A stretch of DNA of 64,000 nucleotides from Orientallactaga sibirica (taxonomy: Eukaryota > Chordata > Mammalia > Rodentia > Dipodidae). A program made the position numbers and the translations under genes. This document shows, one piece after another, positions 45,172 to 56,183 of this stretch (position 1 is the first letter of the stretch; the number at the start of each line of letters is the position of its first letter). The notes beneath the pieces are model-generated. The model made no database searches. It worked only from the letters and a program-made list of their open reading frames with translations, and was not told where the DNA came from. The stretch lies in the NCBI GenBank assembly GCA_036365145.1, contig JAEOAD010000699.1, positions 9,149,001 through 9,213,000 on the forward strand. Direction: 5' to 3'.

Positions 45172-46807
45172 ACCTAAAGAGGCTAAAATCTTAACTTTCA
45201 ATGTAGCCATCTTATATTTATACAAATGATGATTACATCACAATATCACCTAACATCACTATTGGGTAAAGTGGGCTTAAATGGAGCAAATGGTCCTCTT
45301 TAATATATACCAGTAAGCGAAGTTCCAGAGTGTTGGAACAGAGCATAACGCGGTGACGTGTCTGGCTTAACATCAATATTGCAATTTAAGCCAGTGAGAG
45401 CTCCCATTTGCCATTTCCTGTATTACGTACTGTTATTGATTACTGCTTTCCCCAGAGCTTTCCTTTGCTGAACTCAAGTAACCTTTTTTCTCCATACCAC
45501 TTGTCTTTAAATGTGATGCTTCAGAGAATTCTAATATTTTTCAGTGGTTGACAGAGCAGAAAGGTAGGAAAAACACCAAAAGTTTAGCAACATGTTTCTC
45601 CAAGTTAGTACTCCACTCACACCAAGGTCATGTTTGAGCTGTTATTACCTAGTCGAGAGTTTAGTGAGCCTCTGCTGCTCTTGTCCTCTTCTGTGAAACG
45701 GAGACAGTAGAGCTTATTTTGCAGGATTCATAAGCATTGTGTATATTTAATCCATGGTAGCTGTGGCAAATTTACATGGTGCCTGTAAAATATTCATCAA
45801 TTCTTCTTACAAGGTTCTTTAAACAATGACTGCTTTACATTATGCAGCAGCTTCCAGCTCCTTTGGCCTCTATTTACAATTAATATAGCAGTAAATCTTT
45901 AAGAGTAATGATGTGAGAGAGGAGGTTTCTTGGTTTGGATTTTAGAAATGACATTGTAACTGCCATGTGTCTTTGACTGATTTCTCTCCCTCTTGGCCTA
46001 ACACCCAGGCAAATGTGCAGAGGTAGAAAAGCCAGTGACAAGGGAGAAAGGGACTTTAAAATGAAGACACTTGAGTAGAAAAATAAGAATCACTTTTGTT
46101 CTTGGACCCTTTACAGTCCCTTTGCCTGCCTGTCTCCAAGCCTTGCTACTTAGAAAATGTAAAGCGTTTTTTTTTTCTTTAAAGCATGGGGTACTTCACT
46201 TCTTACAATGCATCATAATCCCAAAAGTGATATATATAAAAAAACTAAATACTATTATTTTTGGTTCTGTAAATTGTGAGTTTCTTGTAGCATGAGTCCA
46301 TACCACTTCTCATATTTATTCCACAGTCAATAGTAACAGTAGTTTGCTAATGTAAATGAAACCTCCTAGCCCATACAGAGAAAAATAAGTCCATGTCTTC
46401 TTGAAGATAATGTAGTGGTTTCTGTTGAACAGAGTCACATGGACATATATCAGTTATATCTATTGCTGAAAAGAAAGTGTATTTATCATAGTATATTTTC
46501 TGGGAACCGTAGCTCCAGAACACCAGTGAAGACAATAGTGGAGGTGGTCCCTGGACTGCAGGCATCACAAACATTTTGAGCTCACTCACTCTGGGACTAG
46601 AAGGATTCCCCAGATCTGCTCCCAAGATCATGCTCATGGGTCTTCTTGTCTGACAAGAGAGCAGCTGTCTTCCACAGAGCAATTGACTACACTGGGAGAT
46701 GAAGAAGGAGAGAGAGGGAATCCAAGACAGAGGTCATTCAGAGGTTTTGATGATGTGACCTCAGAAGAAACTTCCTTCCATTTAGACTTTCATCAGAAAT
46801 GAGCCCT
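45172..46807. other. Unassigned stretch; possible MIR scrap and CpG-bearing block
   Basis: 45290-45480 is non-repeat DNA with a TAACGCGGTGACGTG block near 45346-45360. 45685-45760 has weak MIR texture ('cctcttctgtgaaacggaga'). The rest is unassigned. Confidence 0.3.
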
Positions 46808-47110
46808 ATAGGAGCTAAAGAGATGGCTCCATGGATAAAACTCTGGGCATGCAAGTGTGATAATAGAAGTATGAATCTCTAGCACCTATATAAATGTAGG
46901 GTGGGCACAGCAGACTGCCTATAATCCCAGCACTCTGCAGGTAGAGACAGAGGATTGCTGGGGCATCTACCTATCTAGACTGGCCAGATTGGAGAATCCT
47001 GGGTTCAAGTGAGACTTTGCCCCAATAAATAAGATGGGGAGTTATAGAGGAAGACACCCAATGTTCTCCACGAGCACATACACACATGCACATACATCAC
47101 ATAGACATGC
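46808..47110 (+). mobile_element. B3-like older rodent SINE
   Basis: 'taggagctaaagagatggct', 'gaatctctagcacctatata', 'gcctataatcccagcactct', 'aggtagagacagaggattgc' and 'gaggaagacacccaatgttc', with a CACATACACACATGC tail. Same body order as 24016-24376. Confidence 0.7.
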
Positions 47111-47384
47111 AACAAGTTAGAAATGATCCTAGAAGACCAGCTGGCACCATTCCACCAAGATGACATACGAGAAGACAGAAGTACACAAGGGTGTGAGGAG
47201 GACCACTGGGGACATGGCAGTGAACACCTACCACACAAATCTGCTAGAAAGTCACCTAGAAAATCACTCTCATATATGAAATTTCATAGACTTTTAACAC
47301 TGGGCATCAATCAGAATCCACTCTTATGGCTCATAGAGCCTTCTTTCAGTGGCCAGTACACAACAGAGAAAGAATTAGAAAGTC

Positions 47385-47526
47385 CCATATGATCCAGCTA
47401 TAGCACTTCTAGGTATATATCCGAAGGACTCTTCTCACTACCTTAGAGATACTTGCACAGCCACGTTTACTGCTGCTCTATTCACAATAGCTAGGAATTG
47501 GAACCAGCCTAAATATCCCTCCACAG
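47385..47526 (+). pseudogene. L1 ORF2 fragment (C-terminal domain)
   Basis: An uninterrupted 47-codon frame starts PYDPAIALLGIYPKDSSHYL, continues through TAALFTIARNWNQP and stops aligning at KYPST. This is the conserved C-terminal segment of LINE-1 ORF2p. It has no stop codon, unlike the fragment at 44256-44388, but is far too short to be functional. Confidence 0.88.
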
Positions 47527-47744
47527 AAAGTCCCTGGCACTAGAATCTACATCCTACATACTTACCATCATAGCATTATTTCGGGATATAGTAATGTCAT
47601 ATTGAGGTAATTCCAAGGAACTGTATCAAAGGCAAACTGAGACTGACTGTGTACTCTGTGGATGCTCTGGATCATGTATGGAAGGCAGCTATGTTCACCA
47701 CTATACCACCAATGCTGGCTCATGTCGGAAAAGCTTGGCTACCA

Positions 47745-48065
47745 ATACAGCAGTGTTCAGAGGTGGGATTAAGGGAAATGACTGGATCATGAGGAATCTA
47801 ATTTCATCAGTGAATTAATACATTGATGGATTCATAATTTGATAGAGCTACTGGGGAATGGTGGAAATTTTCAGAGGCATAGCTGCTTGGAGGAAGTAGG
47901 CCATTTGGGGCCTCTCCACGGAAGGGCTCTACCTTGTTCTAGAACCCTTCCTCTTCCTTTTTGTCTGTCTGCTTCTTGCTTCTTGTCTGCATGCTGTGAA
48001 GCAAATAGTCTCTTCAAGCACACCCCCTTTGCATTGATAACCAACAGACTCCCAGAAAAGTAAAA
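47745..48065 (+). mobile_element. MaLR-like LTR remnant
   Basis: 'aatgactggatcatgaggaa', 'cattgatggattcataattt', 'gctgcttggaggaagtaggc', 'cccttcctcttcctttttgt' and 'gtctgcttcttgcttcttgt' follow the order of a common mammalian MaLR-like LTR. No partner LTR seen. A further 107-codon frame downstream (48138-48461) shows no motif. Confidence 0.5.
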
Positions 48066-48069
48066 TAGC

Positions 48070-48831
48070 AAGAAACTATAGAGAAATTAATACTATATAG
48101 TAGTTATTTACAGACTCCAAGATGAGGCCCTTTTCCATTGTTTGGACAAAGTTTATCCCATTTGAATTACCATATGGAAGAAATACCCCTGGGTGAAACA
48201 TTCAGCCTGCATCCTAGAAACTGCCCTTTGGGTTTAGCCGATTCATACTCCAGACACCTCATCCTGCACTTGAACTTCAGCTTAAGAGCTACAGGCATCT
48301 CCACACTAGACTGCCTAAATCTGCCCTCTGGATGTGAAGACCAGGGGTGGCTGTATGTCAGTCTCTTGGCAGCTCCTATCAGCACTCATTTCCATCACAC
48401 AGACAGAAGACCAGTGCATTGCATTCTCAAATCTCTGTCACCTCTTATCACATTAATGTGATAGCACTTTAGTCTATTAGAGCACCACAACAGAAAGGTG
48501 TGAGAGCATGGCAGCACCTGTCACAAGTAGTGATTTCAAATACTGGATCAACCAGATTCAGGTGGCATCAGTGGCAGTAACTCATTCTTACAGACTAAAT
48601 TCATTTATTTTCACTGCAGAAATTAAGGTGTCACATACAGGCTATCATTACACACAACTTCCTTTAACAGAGTTATTGAAATTTAAAAAACTTCCTCGTA
48701 TTAAAGATTTTGTCACAGCAGTCCTCTGCTAGCAAAACCTGCTATGTTCTTATATTGTGCTACAGAGTTCTCGAGCCACCTTCTCTGTGATCCCTAGAGC
48801 ATGTCCATCTGCATAGATACTGTGGCTATTT
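48070..48831. other. Unassigned stretch
   Basis: No family recognised. A 107-codon plus-strand frame (48138-48461) and a 74-codon one (48508-48732) show no domain. Confidence 0.3.
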
Positions 48832-48845
48832 ATAAACAGATTTTT

Positions 48846-49752
48846 TAATTATTATTTTTTATTGACAACTTCTATACTTACATACAAAAAACACATATTT
48901 CCCTCCCCTCCCCCATTTCACTTTAGAACTCCATTCTCCATCATATCCCCTCCCTCTCTCCATTAGTGTCTCTTTTAATTTGATGTCATCATCTTTTTCT
49001 TCTATTTTGAGGGTCTTGCGAAGGTATTGCTGGGCACTGCAAGGTCATGGATATAGAGGCCAATTTCTGTCTGGGCGGTTGCATTGTAAGAAGTCATACC
49101 CTTCCTTTGGCTCTTCCATTCTATCTGCCCCCTCTTCCGCAATGGTCCCTGAGCCTTGGAGGGTGTGACAGAGGTGTTTCAGTGCTGGGCACACCTCCAT
49201 CCCTTCTTCTCAGCACTATGTTGCCTTTTGGGTCATCCCAGTGGTCATGGCTATCTGAAAAGAGAAGTTTTTCTAACCAGAAGTGAGAGTAGCATTAATA
49301 TGTGAACATGAACATTAAGTGTAGTGCCCCCAGGGCAGCTTGGTGGGAATAATATATACATTTAGTCAGACAAGAGTAGGCTTCATACCCCTAAGGCTCA
49401 TGACCTCACCTGCCATAGACTTTTGCTTAGGTTTTTCAGTACCAGGTATGTATTCCCTCCTGTAGAGAGGGTCTTCAGTCCAATTATGGAGCAGTTGGTT
49501 ACCCCAAGAGCAGACATGCCACTATTGCACCCATTCAGTCATTTGGCCTGTATGGCCAAACTTGAATGTTCAGTGTCCACTGTTTTCACTGCTGATGACT
49601 TCTGTCTCCCATACAGCTGCATGCAGTGCAGTTTTTCCAGCTTTCAGTTGGCTGGTCTACAGGGAGAAGGTTTTCTGCTCCTCACCAGCTTGCTTTCTCA
49701 GTGACCTTGCCTCTCAGGCAAGAGATGTCTTCAGCAATAGGGTCTTACTATC
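48846..49752 (-). mobile_element. 5'-truncated L1 insertion (3' UTR only)
   Basis: Bounded by a perfect 14-bp target duplication ATAAACAGATTTTT (48832-48845 and 49753-49766). The plus strand begins 'ttattgacaacttctatact' and continues 'tgatgtcatcatctttttct', 'gggcactgcaaggtcatgga', 'ccaattatggagcagttggt' and 'tcttcagcaatagggtctta'. It is collinear with 8790 back to 7880. About 0.9 kb, with no coding sequence. All reading frames inside are accidental. Confidence 0.93.
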
Positions 49753-49766
49753 ATAAACAGATTTTT

Positions 49767-50404
49767 ATAAATATCCTGGTCTACAATGGACTGTAGCTAC
49801 ATCTGTATTTGGTCTTTCCTTGATAAAATGGTAGGGAACTTGAAAGAACAGAAGTAATCTGCCCTTTCTATCCTCCATAGCATCAGCATGGGCTTTTCAT
49901 GGACCAAGAACATATAGAATTTACTGCCTCATGATCTATTGCAAACTTTTCCCTTTATAGATGAGGGATCAAGTCAGTGTAAGATGTAGTCAGTGAAGGA
50001 AAAATAATTTAATCATCTACAAAGAACACACTTGCTGATTGTACAGATCAATGGTGTTTGTGGCAATATATAAAGATCTTAAATTAAGATTCTAAGGTTA
50101 TGGCACAAGAGTAGCATGAACATTATTGAGTCAACCAAACACTTTTTAATTGGAATTGAGGCCCATTTCACAGGGAAGAGTTCATACCTAGGATTATAAT
50201 CTTGGTTAAAAGTCCATGGCTGGAGAAGTTATAGGCCATAGGGGTAGCCTACTCCTGTTGGTATACTTAATAAACATGTTGTCAAACTGCTTCCAAATAT
50301 TTATGTTTGTACCTATAGATAAGTGCTTTTTCAGCCTCAATTCCAAAAGTTTGCTTTTGCAGTGGGCAGAGGTTAATGTAGATATACATAGCAAGTAAAT
50401 GTGT
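49767..50404. other. Unassigned stretch
   Basis: Nothing recognised. Confidence 0.3.
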
Positions 50405-51080
50405 TAAGAATAAGTGATGATTGTGTGCCTAGCCCTAAATGGGACATCTGTACCACCCCCTAAAACTTCAAGGAATGTTCCAGAAGAAGAGATGGAAATA
50501 ATGGTAAAGCCAGAGGATGGGGAGAAGTGTTATGAAATGTTGTCTTCTAGAAACAGTAATGACAAGGCTGTGATATGCATGAACTTACCTGAAGGAGGGA
50601 TTTTCTGTGTAAATCCAATAGCATCTCAGCATCTGCTGACAGTCTGCTTAGCAAACACCAGCACTGGTGATAACAGCAGTTGGACAAGGATGCCACAGCA
50701 CAATCACGGACAACCTCCAAGTCCCAAAGTGCTATAAATGAAACCTCCTTCCTGCCTAGTTGCCATTCCCCATCCTATGGTATGCATATAACCTCAGACC
50801 TCCCAGAGGAGCTACTGGCACTTAATGTTTGCTGGGGAGGGGAAGTCATGTTCTTCAGTAGTGTAAAGTTGAAAGTTCATCATCTCCCACCCATGCCTAT
50901 GCAAACAACCTTAATTTAACTCAAAGGGTCACAAAATGTAGGAAGGGAATAGTTAAGTGTGAAGAAAAAAGGGGGCTTAGTAGGAGTGGGATGGAGATAA
51001 GAGGATAATTGGGAGTAAGCATAATAAAAATACATTATATAGATAGGTAAAATTGTCAAAAGAAAAGAAAAAGTTTTAAA
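50405..51080 (+). mobile_element. Older rodent L1 3' UTR
   Basis: 'aagtgatgattgtgtgccta', 'gccctaaatgggacatctgt', 'gccagaggatggggagaagt', 'gaaatgttgtcttctagaaa', 'gaggagctactggcacttaa' and 'tgtttgctggggaggggaag' follow the order of murine-type L1 3' UTRs, ending in an A-rich tail to about 51080. The 107-codon frame at 50414-50737 lies in it and is not a gene. Confidence 0.65.
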
Positions 51081-51084
51081 TTAT

Positions 51085-51280
51085 TTTTATGTTTACTTAT
51101 TTATTTGTGAAGGGGGGGGGAGGGAGAGAATGGGTGCACCAGGGCCTCCATCCACTACAAATGAACTCCAGATGCATGTGCCTCCTTGTGCATCTGGCTT
51201 ACGTAGGTCCTGTGGAATCAAACCTGGGTCCTTTGGCTTTGCAGGCAAGTGCTTTAACTGCTAAACCATCTCTCCAGCCC
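51085..51280 (-). mobile_element. B2-like SINE, short form
   Basis: 'ttacttatttatttgtgaag', G-rich/GA-rich tract, 'actacaaatgaactccagat', 'ccttgtgcatctggcttacg', 'ggtcctttggctttgcaggc' and 'ctgctaaaccatctctccag'. Confidence 0.92.
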
Positions 51281-51419
51281 AAAAATAAAATAAATTTTTA
51301 AAAACAATGTTAAGATTAGGCACTTAGACCTAAAAAGGAGATGTGAAGTTATCAGTCTGGATTTTGAAGATTGTAGTTTCTAACCATATATTACTATGTC
51401 ACTGAATGCAAAGTATCTG

Positions 51420-51660
51420 TGTTTATTTTTAAACTACACAGTACAGTGCCACGAAGCACCAGGGAGTGCCATCTCTCCTATGCTGACAGGCTATTTGGCA
51501 AACACTACCACACTGTTGATAATGGCCACAGTGGGATGAAGGCACAGAAACAAACCCACAGAAAATCTCCAAATACCATCACAGTGGGATGTGACCCAGG
51601 GCTACAACCAGCTTACTGCCTGCCTGATTTCTATTTTCCAGTCCTATGACATATAAAATG
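51420..51660 (+). mobile_element. Second copy of older L1 3' UTR segment
   Basis: 'atgctgacaggctatttggc', 'aaacactaccacactgttga' and 'cttactgcctgcctgatttc' align with 'ctgctgacagtctgcttagc', 'aaacaccagcactggtgata' and 'ctccttcctgcctagttgcc' in 50630-50770. Same strand, about 0.85 kb apart. Confidence 0.5.
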
Positions 51661-51814
51661 TTTGGACGAAGATATAAGAAGAAAGATCCCTGATCTGGAT
51701 TTTAATAAACTAAAACTTATGAGTTTGGAAAAATTGGGGGTAAGCCTTCTAAGCCAGATATAATGTATCTTTCCATTCACTGAAGTATTTTCTAAAATGT
51801 TCTTCCTTTTCATT

Positions 51815-51912
51815 TCTCTTTTTTTCCCTTTCAGACAGGCTCTAGTACTCCTGCCTCCACCTTCAGCCTCCTGAGCACTAGAATTACAGACATGTACCTC
51901 CATATCCAGGTA
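51815..51912 (-). mobile_element. B1/B4-type SINE fragment
   Basis: 'cagacaggctctagtactcc', 'tgcctccaccttcagcctcc' and 'tgagcactagaattacagac' are a diverged B1-type complement. Confidence 0.55.
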
Positions 51913-52142
51913 TCTTTGCATAAAATGTTATAGAGTTCTTTGTAGAGGTTTTGGAAAATTTCTTGTAGATATCCTGTTAGGTTTTACTGTGTCATTATAA
52001 GTGCTGGTAATTGTATGCATCTACATTTGATAAAACTCACACTAATCACTTTTAACTTTCTAATGATGTAGTTAGTAAATAAAATCCAATTTATTAATGA
52101 GTAGTGTATATATATATATACATTAGATATTTATAACTGTAT

Positions 52143-52485
52143 GTTGTTGTGGGATGAATGACCCTAAATTCCTATATTGAAGCCCTAACCCCCAATGAGA
52201 GTGTGTTTGGAGGTAGAGTCTTTGGGAAGTAATTTGGTTTAAAGTAGGTCTTGATGGACTTCAGAAAAAGAAGAAGGAAAGTGGAAGAAAGGTCATAGTG
52301 CACAATGAAAAGACAGCAGTTCTCAGGTCAGGAAACTATGCTGGCATTCAAGAGCTCTGACCACCAAAATGTTCATGCTGGACTTTCTGTCTCCAGAACT
52401 AGATAGAACTTAGGTGACTGCTGCATATGCCACACAAACTACACCATTCATTTGGTAGCAGCCAAAATTGCTACATGCTACCCAA
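52143..52485 (+). mobile_element. MLT1/MST-type MaLR LTR
   Basis: 'tgttgttgtgggatgaatga', 'ttcctatattgaagccctaa', CCCCCAATGAGAGTG, 'ggaggtagagtctttgggaa', 'gtctccagaactagatagaa' and 'catttggtagcagcc' follow the order of mammalian MaLR LTRs. It looks solitary. Confidence 0.65.
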
Positions 52486-52539
52486 CCCTAGATGAGCTTT
52501 CTTATTGATTGTAATAATGTTTCTATAGAACCTTCTAGA

Positions 52540-53165
52540 AGTGTTCATATATAATCATGTGATTCTCTTGTGCTTTTTATTTTTTCCATTACTGTCTCTT
52601 CCTTTTATTGTTCTTACCTTACTCTACAATGCAAGTATACCCAGTACAATATTGAACAGAAACAGAGATAGTAAAATGCTTGCCATTTTCTAAACTTGAA
52701 GGGAACGCTTTTACATTTCACTCCTAAATATAGTGTTTGCTATCAGTTTTTTATAGATCTTGTTAAAGTTAAGAAAGTTTTTTTTCTATTACAAGTTTGT
52801 GGAGTTTTTCTAAAATTATAAATTCATGTTGGACTTTATTCTTAAAATGTTCTCCATCTACTCACATGATCCTGTGATTTTATTCTATTAATATGATGAA
52901 TTACATTTTTCAAGTGCTAAATTAACTTTACATTTCTGGAAAACACCCAATCCATAATGGATTCTCTCTTTTAAAATTTGCAAGATTCACTTGAAAATTA
53001 TTTTGTCTAGAGGTTTCACAAGTAAATTCATGACTGAGAATGGCCTGTGATTTTTTTTTCCTCAGAGTGCACTCATTGGATTTTGATAACATCTTGTCAT
53101 AAGTCTTGGATTGTTTCCTTTATTTTTTCTTTAGTAAATTTGTGAAAGACTGATAATATTTATTC
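52540..53165 (-). pseudogene. Ancient L1 ORF2 remnant, part 1
   Basis: On the plus strand the complement of an L1 reverse-transcriptase-region sequence is recognisable: 'gtacaatattgaacagaaac', 'gtttgctatcagttttttat', 'ctactcacatgatcctgtga', 'ttctattaatatgatgaatt' and 'aatccataatggattctctc'. Heavily mutated, with no usable frame. Interrupted by a B3-like SINE and resumed at 53555. Confidence 0.65.
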
Positions 53166-53174
53166 TTTTCAGGT

Positions 53175-53520
53175 TTTTTTTTTTTTTTGTGTGTATGTTG
53201 TGAGAGCGTGTGTGCTGGCCTGTATGTACAGGTGAGTCTACACATGTGCATTCATGTGCATGTGGTAGCCAAGGGATGAAGCCAAATGTCTTCCTCCATA
53301 ACTCTCTATTGATTGAGACAGAGTCTCTCACTAAACCAAAAGCTTGACAATTTGGCTAGTCCAATTTGCCAGCTTGCCCCAGGGACTTTCTGTCAGAGCA
53401 TTCATACCATACCCATTTAGCATATGCAGGGGTGCCTAGGATACTGACTCAGGTTCTCAGGGTTATGCTGAAAATGCCTTACCATTTTTCCCAGCTTTCC
53501 TTTTATTCTTTTGATTGATC
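53175..53520 (-). mobile_element. B3-like older rodent SINE inside old L1
   Basis: 'gtgtgtatgttgtgagagcg', 'gattgagacagagtctctca', 'tggctagtccaatttgccag', 'actgactcaggttctcaggg' and 'cttaccatttttcccagctt'. Reversed B3-like order. It must be younger than the L1 it interrupts. Confidence 0.65.
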
Positions 53521-53554
53521 CCAGGAGAGTCTTACACATGCTAGTTAGTACTCC

Positions 53555-54180
53555 CTCAGACCAATGTTTATTCTATCAATACTTGGTGAACACATTCATA
53601 AGCCACCTGGAGCTACAGTTTTGTTTGTAGGAAGGTTTATAATTATTTTCAACTTCTTTTAAAGATGAAGGATTATTAAAGTCTTATATGTCTGCTTAAG
53701 TCATTTTGACCCCTTACATTTTTCATAAATTCAACCATTTCACAAAAATTTTCAAATCAATTGAAACAAACTTGCTTATGATGTCATTATATCATTAATG
53801 GTTATGATTTTTGCTGAGGCTCCCTTCAGCATGCTTGTTGTTGCTGTTATACCTCCCTTTCTTCTCTTTCAATAGATGCTTTAAAAGAAATAGTTATCAC
53901 TAGTTATTACTAATTAAGTGATTTTTTTTAATTAAAAAAAAAGTTTTCAGCTCTTTTATTCTTTTCTTTCCCCTAAATTACTTGGGTTTAATTTGTTTTG
54001 AATTTTTGAGTGTTTCACTTCAATGTTTAGTTTGTAGATTTCTTAAACTCCTTTGATATATATTTAGGGCTTAAAAAGTGTGGTTTTAGTCACATTCCGT
54101 ACAGTAATTTTATTTATTTTCTAATTTAGAATCCCTTTTTTCTAAACTTTAAAACATATAGAAAATCAGAATTATTTTTT
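53555..54180 (-). pseudogene. Ancient L1 ORF2 remnant, part 2
   Basis: Continues part 1: 'cataagccacctggagctac', 'tcataaattcaaccatttca', 'cctccctttcttctctttca' and 'ttaatttgttttgaattttt' match the usual complement of L1 ORF2 further towards its 5' side. Assigned by order and texture. Confidence 0.5.
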
Positions 54181-54194
54181 CCATTGTATGCATG

Positions 54195-54240
<46 letters not shown>

Positions 54241-54250
54241 TATAATATAT
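54195..54250. repeat. (TA)n/(TATG)n microsatellite
   Basis: About nine TA units are followed by about seven TATG units and a TA-rich end. Confidence 0.95.
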
Positions 54251-54541
54251 AATTTTCCATGTTAAAAGTGCTGTGGAAGATGGACTTACTCTTCAAAATG
54301 TGTTCTTCCCCTTGTATCTTGTGCTTCTCTCTGCAGCAGAATTATTCTTCCTGCCCCAATGTCAACCTGAAGTTATGTTACCTGGTTTGTCCAACCAAAA
54401 GCACATGGAAATATTCCACATGGAAATTGTCCACATCTGACCAGAGGCAGCTACATTAGTCTGAATCATGGGATGATGGAGGCATGCACAAATAGCCAAG
54501 GCCATCTCAATGGTGTTCAAGGTCTTCGGTGGCTAGATTAG
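54251..54541. other. Unassigned stretch
   Basis: Nothing recognised before the LTR start. Confidence 0.3.
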
Positions 54542-54889
54542 TGTGTTGGTTTGATTCAGGTATCCCCCATCAACTGAGGTGTTCTGAATGCTAGGTTCCC
54601 AGTTGATGGAGATTTGGGAACTAACGCTTCCTGGAGGTGGTGTATTGTTAGGAACAGTCTTATGGGTATTATAGCCAGTGTCCCCTTGCCAGTGTTTGGC
54701 ACTCTCCCCTGTTGCTGTTGTCTACCTTATGTTGGCCGGGGGTGATATCCACACTCTGCTCATGCCATCATTTTACTCTGCCATCACGGAGCTTCCCCTC
54801 GAGTCTAAAAGTAAAAAAAAGATCCTTTTTTCCCACAAGCTGCTCTTGGTCATGTGACTTCTGCCAGCAATGGGAACCTGACTGCAACA
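54542..54889 (+). mobile_element. MaLR-like 5' LTR
   Basis: 348 bases, TG...CA ends. Blocks 'tgttctgaatgctaggttcc', 'gccagtgtttggcactctcc', 'cttatgttggccgggggtga', 'atggagcttcccctcgag'-type segment (here CACGGAGCTTCCCCTCGAG) and 'cccacaagctgctcttggtc' recur in the same order at 56184-56531. By-eye identity is about 85%. A 5-bp target duplication is not evident (ATTAG before, AATAT after the element). Confidence 0.85.
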
Positions 54890-56002
54890 GTATTGTTGGT
54901 ACTGAGGAATAGTGTTGTTTGCTGCTGTACACCTGACTGTGTGGCTTTGGCCTTTTGGAGCTGATCTTCAAGAGGAATGTGGAAGGATTTGAAATCTTGG
55001 CCTGGGAGATGCCTTGCAGTGCTGTAAGTACATCTTTTTTTTTTTTTCCTATTATTCTGATTTTACATTCATAGTATTGGTTCCATTTTCCTCCTCCCTG
55101 TCCTCCCTCTTCCAAAGGGACCCTCATCAATGGGGAATGTGGATCATGCATTGTGGGGGCCATCAAGAATTCTGGGGGGTAGGCCCCAGTCTCTGTGCTT
55201 AATGCCCCAACTTGTGACTCTAACAATCTTTCTGCCCCCTCTTCTGCGAATTTCCCTGAGCCACATTGGGGTCATTTTTGTTTGGCTTCAGTAATGAGGT
55301 TTTGGGGGTCTTTGTGTCTCTGGATATCTGGCTTAGTTGGAGTTAGATTTTTGTCAGCATTGAGAACCTAAGTGTCATGATCACCATGGAAGCTGTATTC
55401 TTCTTGATGGACTATTCTGGTCAGAGTTGAAGGACCTGAATGTAGTAACAACTGGAGACTGTAAGTTTTGGCTTGTGAGAGTGAGAGAGCTTTTCCTGGA
55501 CTGGGATAGAAGCAGTTTTTTTGTGAGTGGCTTGCTGTTATGCCCATGTCCTGAGAACCTGTACAAGGTTAAATTGCTTGGAAATGGACTAGAGTGAGCA
55601 GAAAAATATGGCATAGAAAGAAATCTTTGGGTTGAAACTTCTGCCTCTTCAGCTGCAATTGTATGAGTGATTACAACCATTGAGACTGGACCAGCTGATC
55701 TGCATTGGAACAACAGAAAGAATGCAGTCTTGCAGTCTTTTGAAGGGGCCTGAATGCTCAAGGAGTGTCCTATTCTTCAAAGTCAGCTTTATCCCCCACC
55801 CCCACATTAACAAATTGGCACACCACCTGGTATTGTTGCTGGTTAGAATTGCCAGACTTGGAGATTTATCACTGACTAGAGTTGTTGGACTTGGAACTAC
55901 AGATTTTGATGTTTGCCCTATTTAAATCTTGTGTGGTTGAATATTATTTTGTTATGGCCAATACCACCTTTTGTAGTGTGAGTATTTATTCTGTGTCATT
56001 AT

Positions 56003-56037
<35 letters not shown>

Positions 56038-56183
56038 ATGGCTCAGTTAAAAGACCTCAGATTATGGGGATATTTGAGCATCATTGGGCTTGATAAAAAC
56101 TATGGGGGACTTTTAAAGATGGACTGAATGCATTGCATTTTACATTATGGATGGTTATCAGTTTATGGGGGGCAGGGACAGAT
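54890..56183 (+). mobile_element. MaLR-like internal region
   Basis: Follows the 5' LTR with GTATTGTTGGTACTGAGG, then 'ctgctgtacacctgactgtg', 'tggaaggatttgaaatcttg' and 'cctgggagatgccttgcagt', the block order of non-autonomous mammalian MaLR interiors. It ends in the purine-rich tract ATGGGGGGCAGGGACAGA (56165-56182) directly before the 3' LTR. No viral gag, pol or env frame is visible. It is interrupted by an L1 piece (55029-55430) and contains T29 at 56005-56033. Antisense frames of 126-152 codons are accidental. Confidence 0.75.
55029..55430 (-). mobile_element. L1 3' UTR nested in MaLR-like element
   Basis: A T-rich start, 'tggttccattttcctcctcc', 'ctgccccctcttctgcgaat', 'ttccctgagccacattgggg' and 'caccatggaagctgtattct' correspond to the L1 3' UTR subtype at 42425-43502. 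It sits inside the LTR element, so it is the younger insertion. Confidence 0.65.

Noticed and set aside
50414..50737. 107-codon plus-strand open frame with an acidic start
   Set aside because: The DNA follows the order of rodent L1 3' UTRs, and a diverged copy of part of it follows at 51420-51660, so it is not a gene.
54768..55761. Minus-strand frames of 152 and 126 codons
   Set aside because: They are antisense to the MaLR-like LTR, its interior and a nested L1 3' UTR. No retroviral or cellular domain is present.
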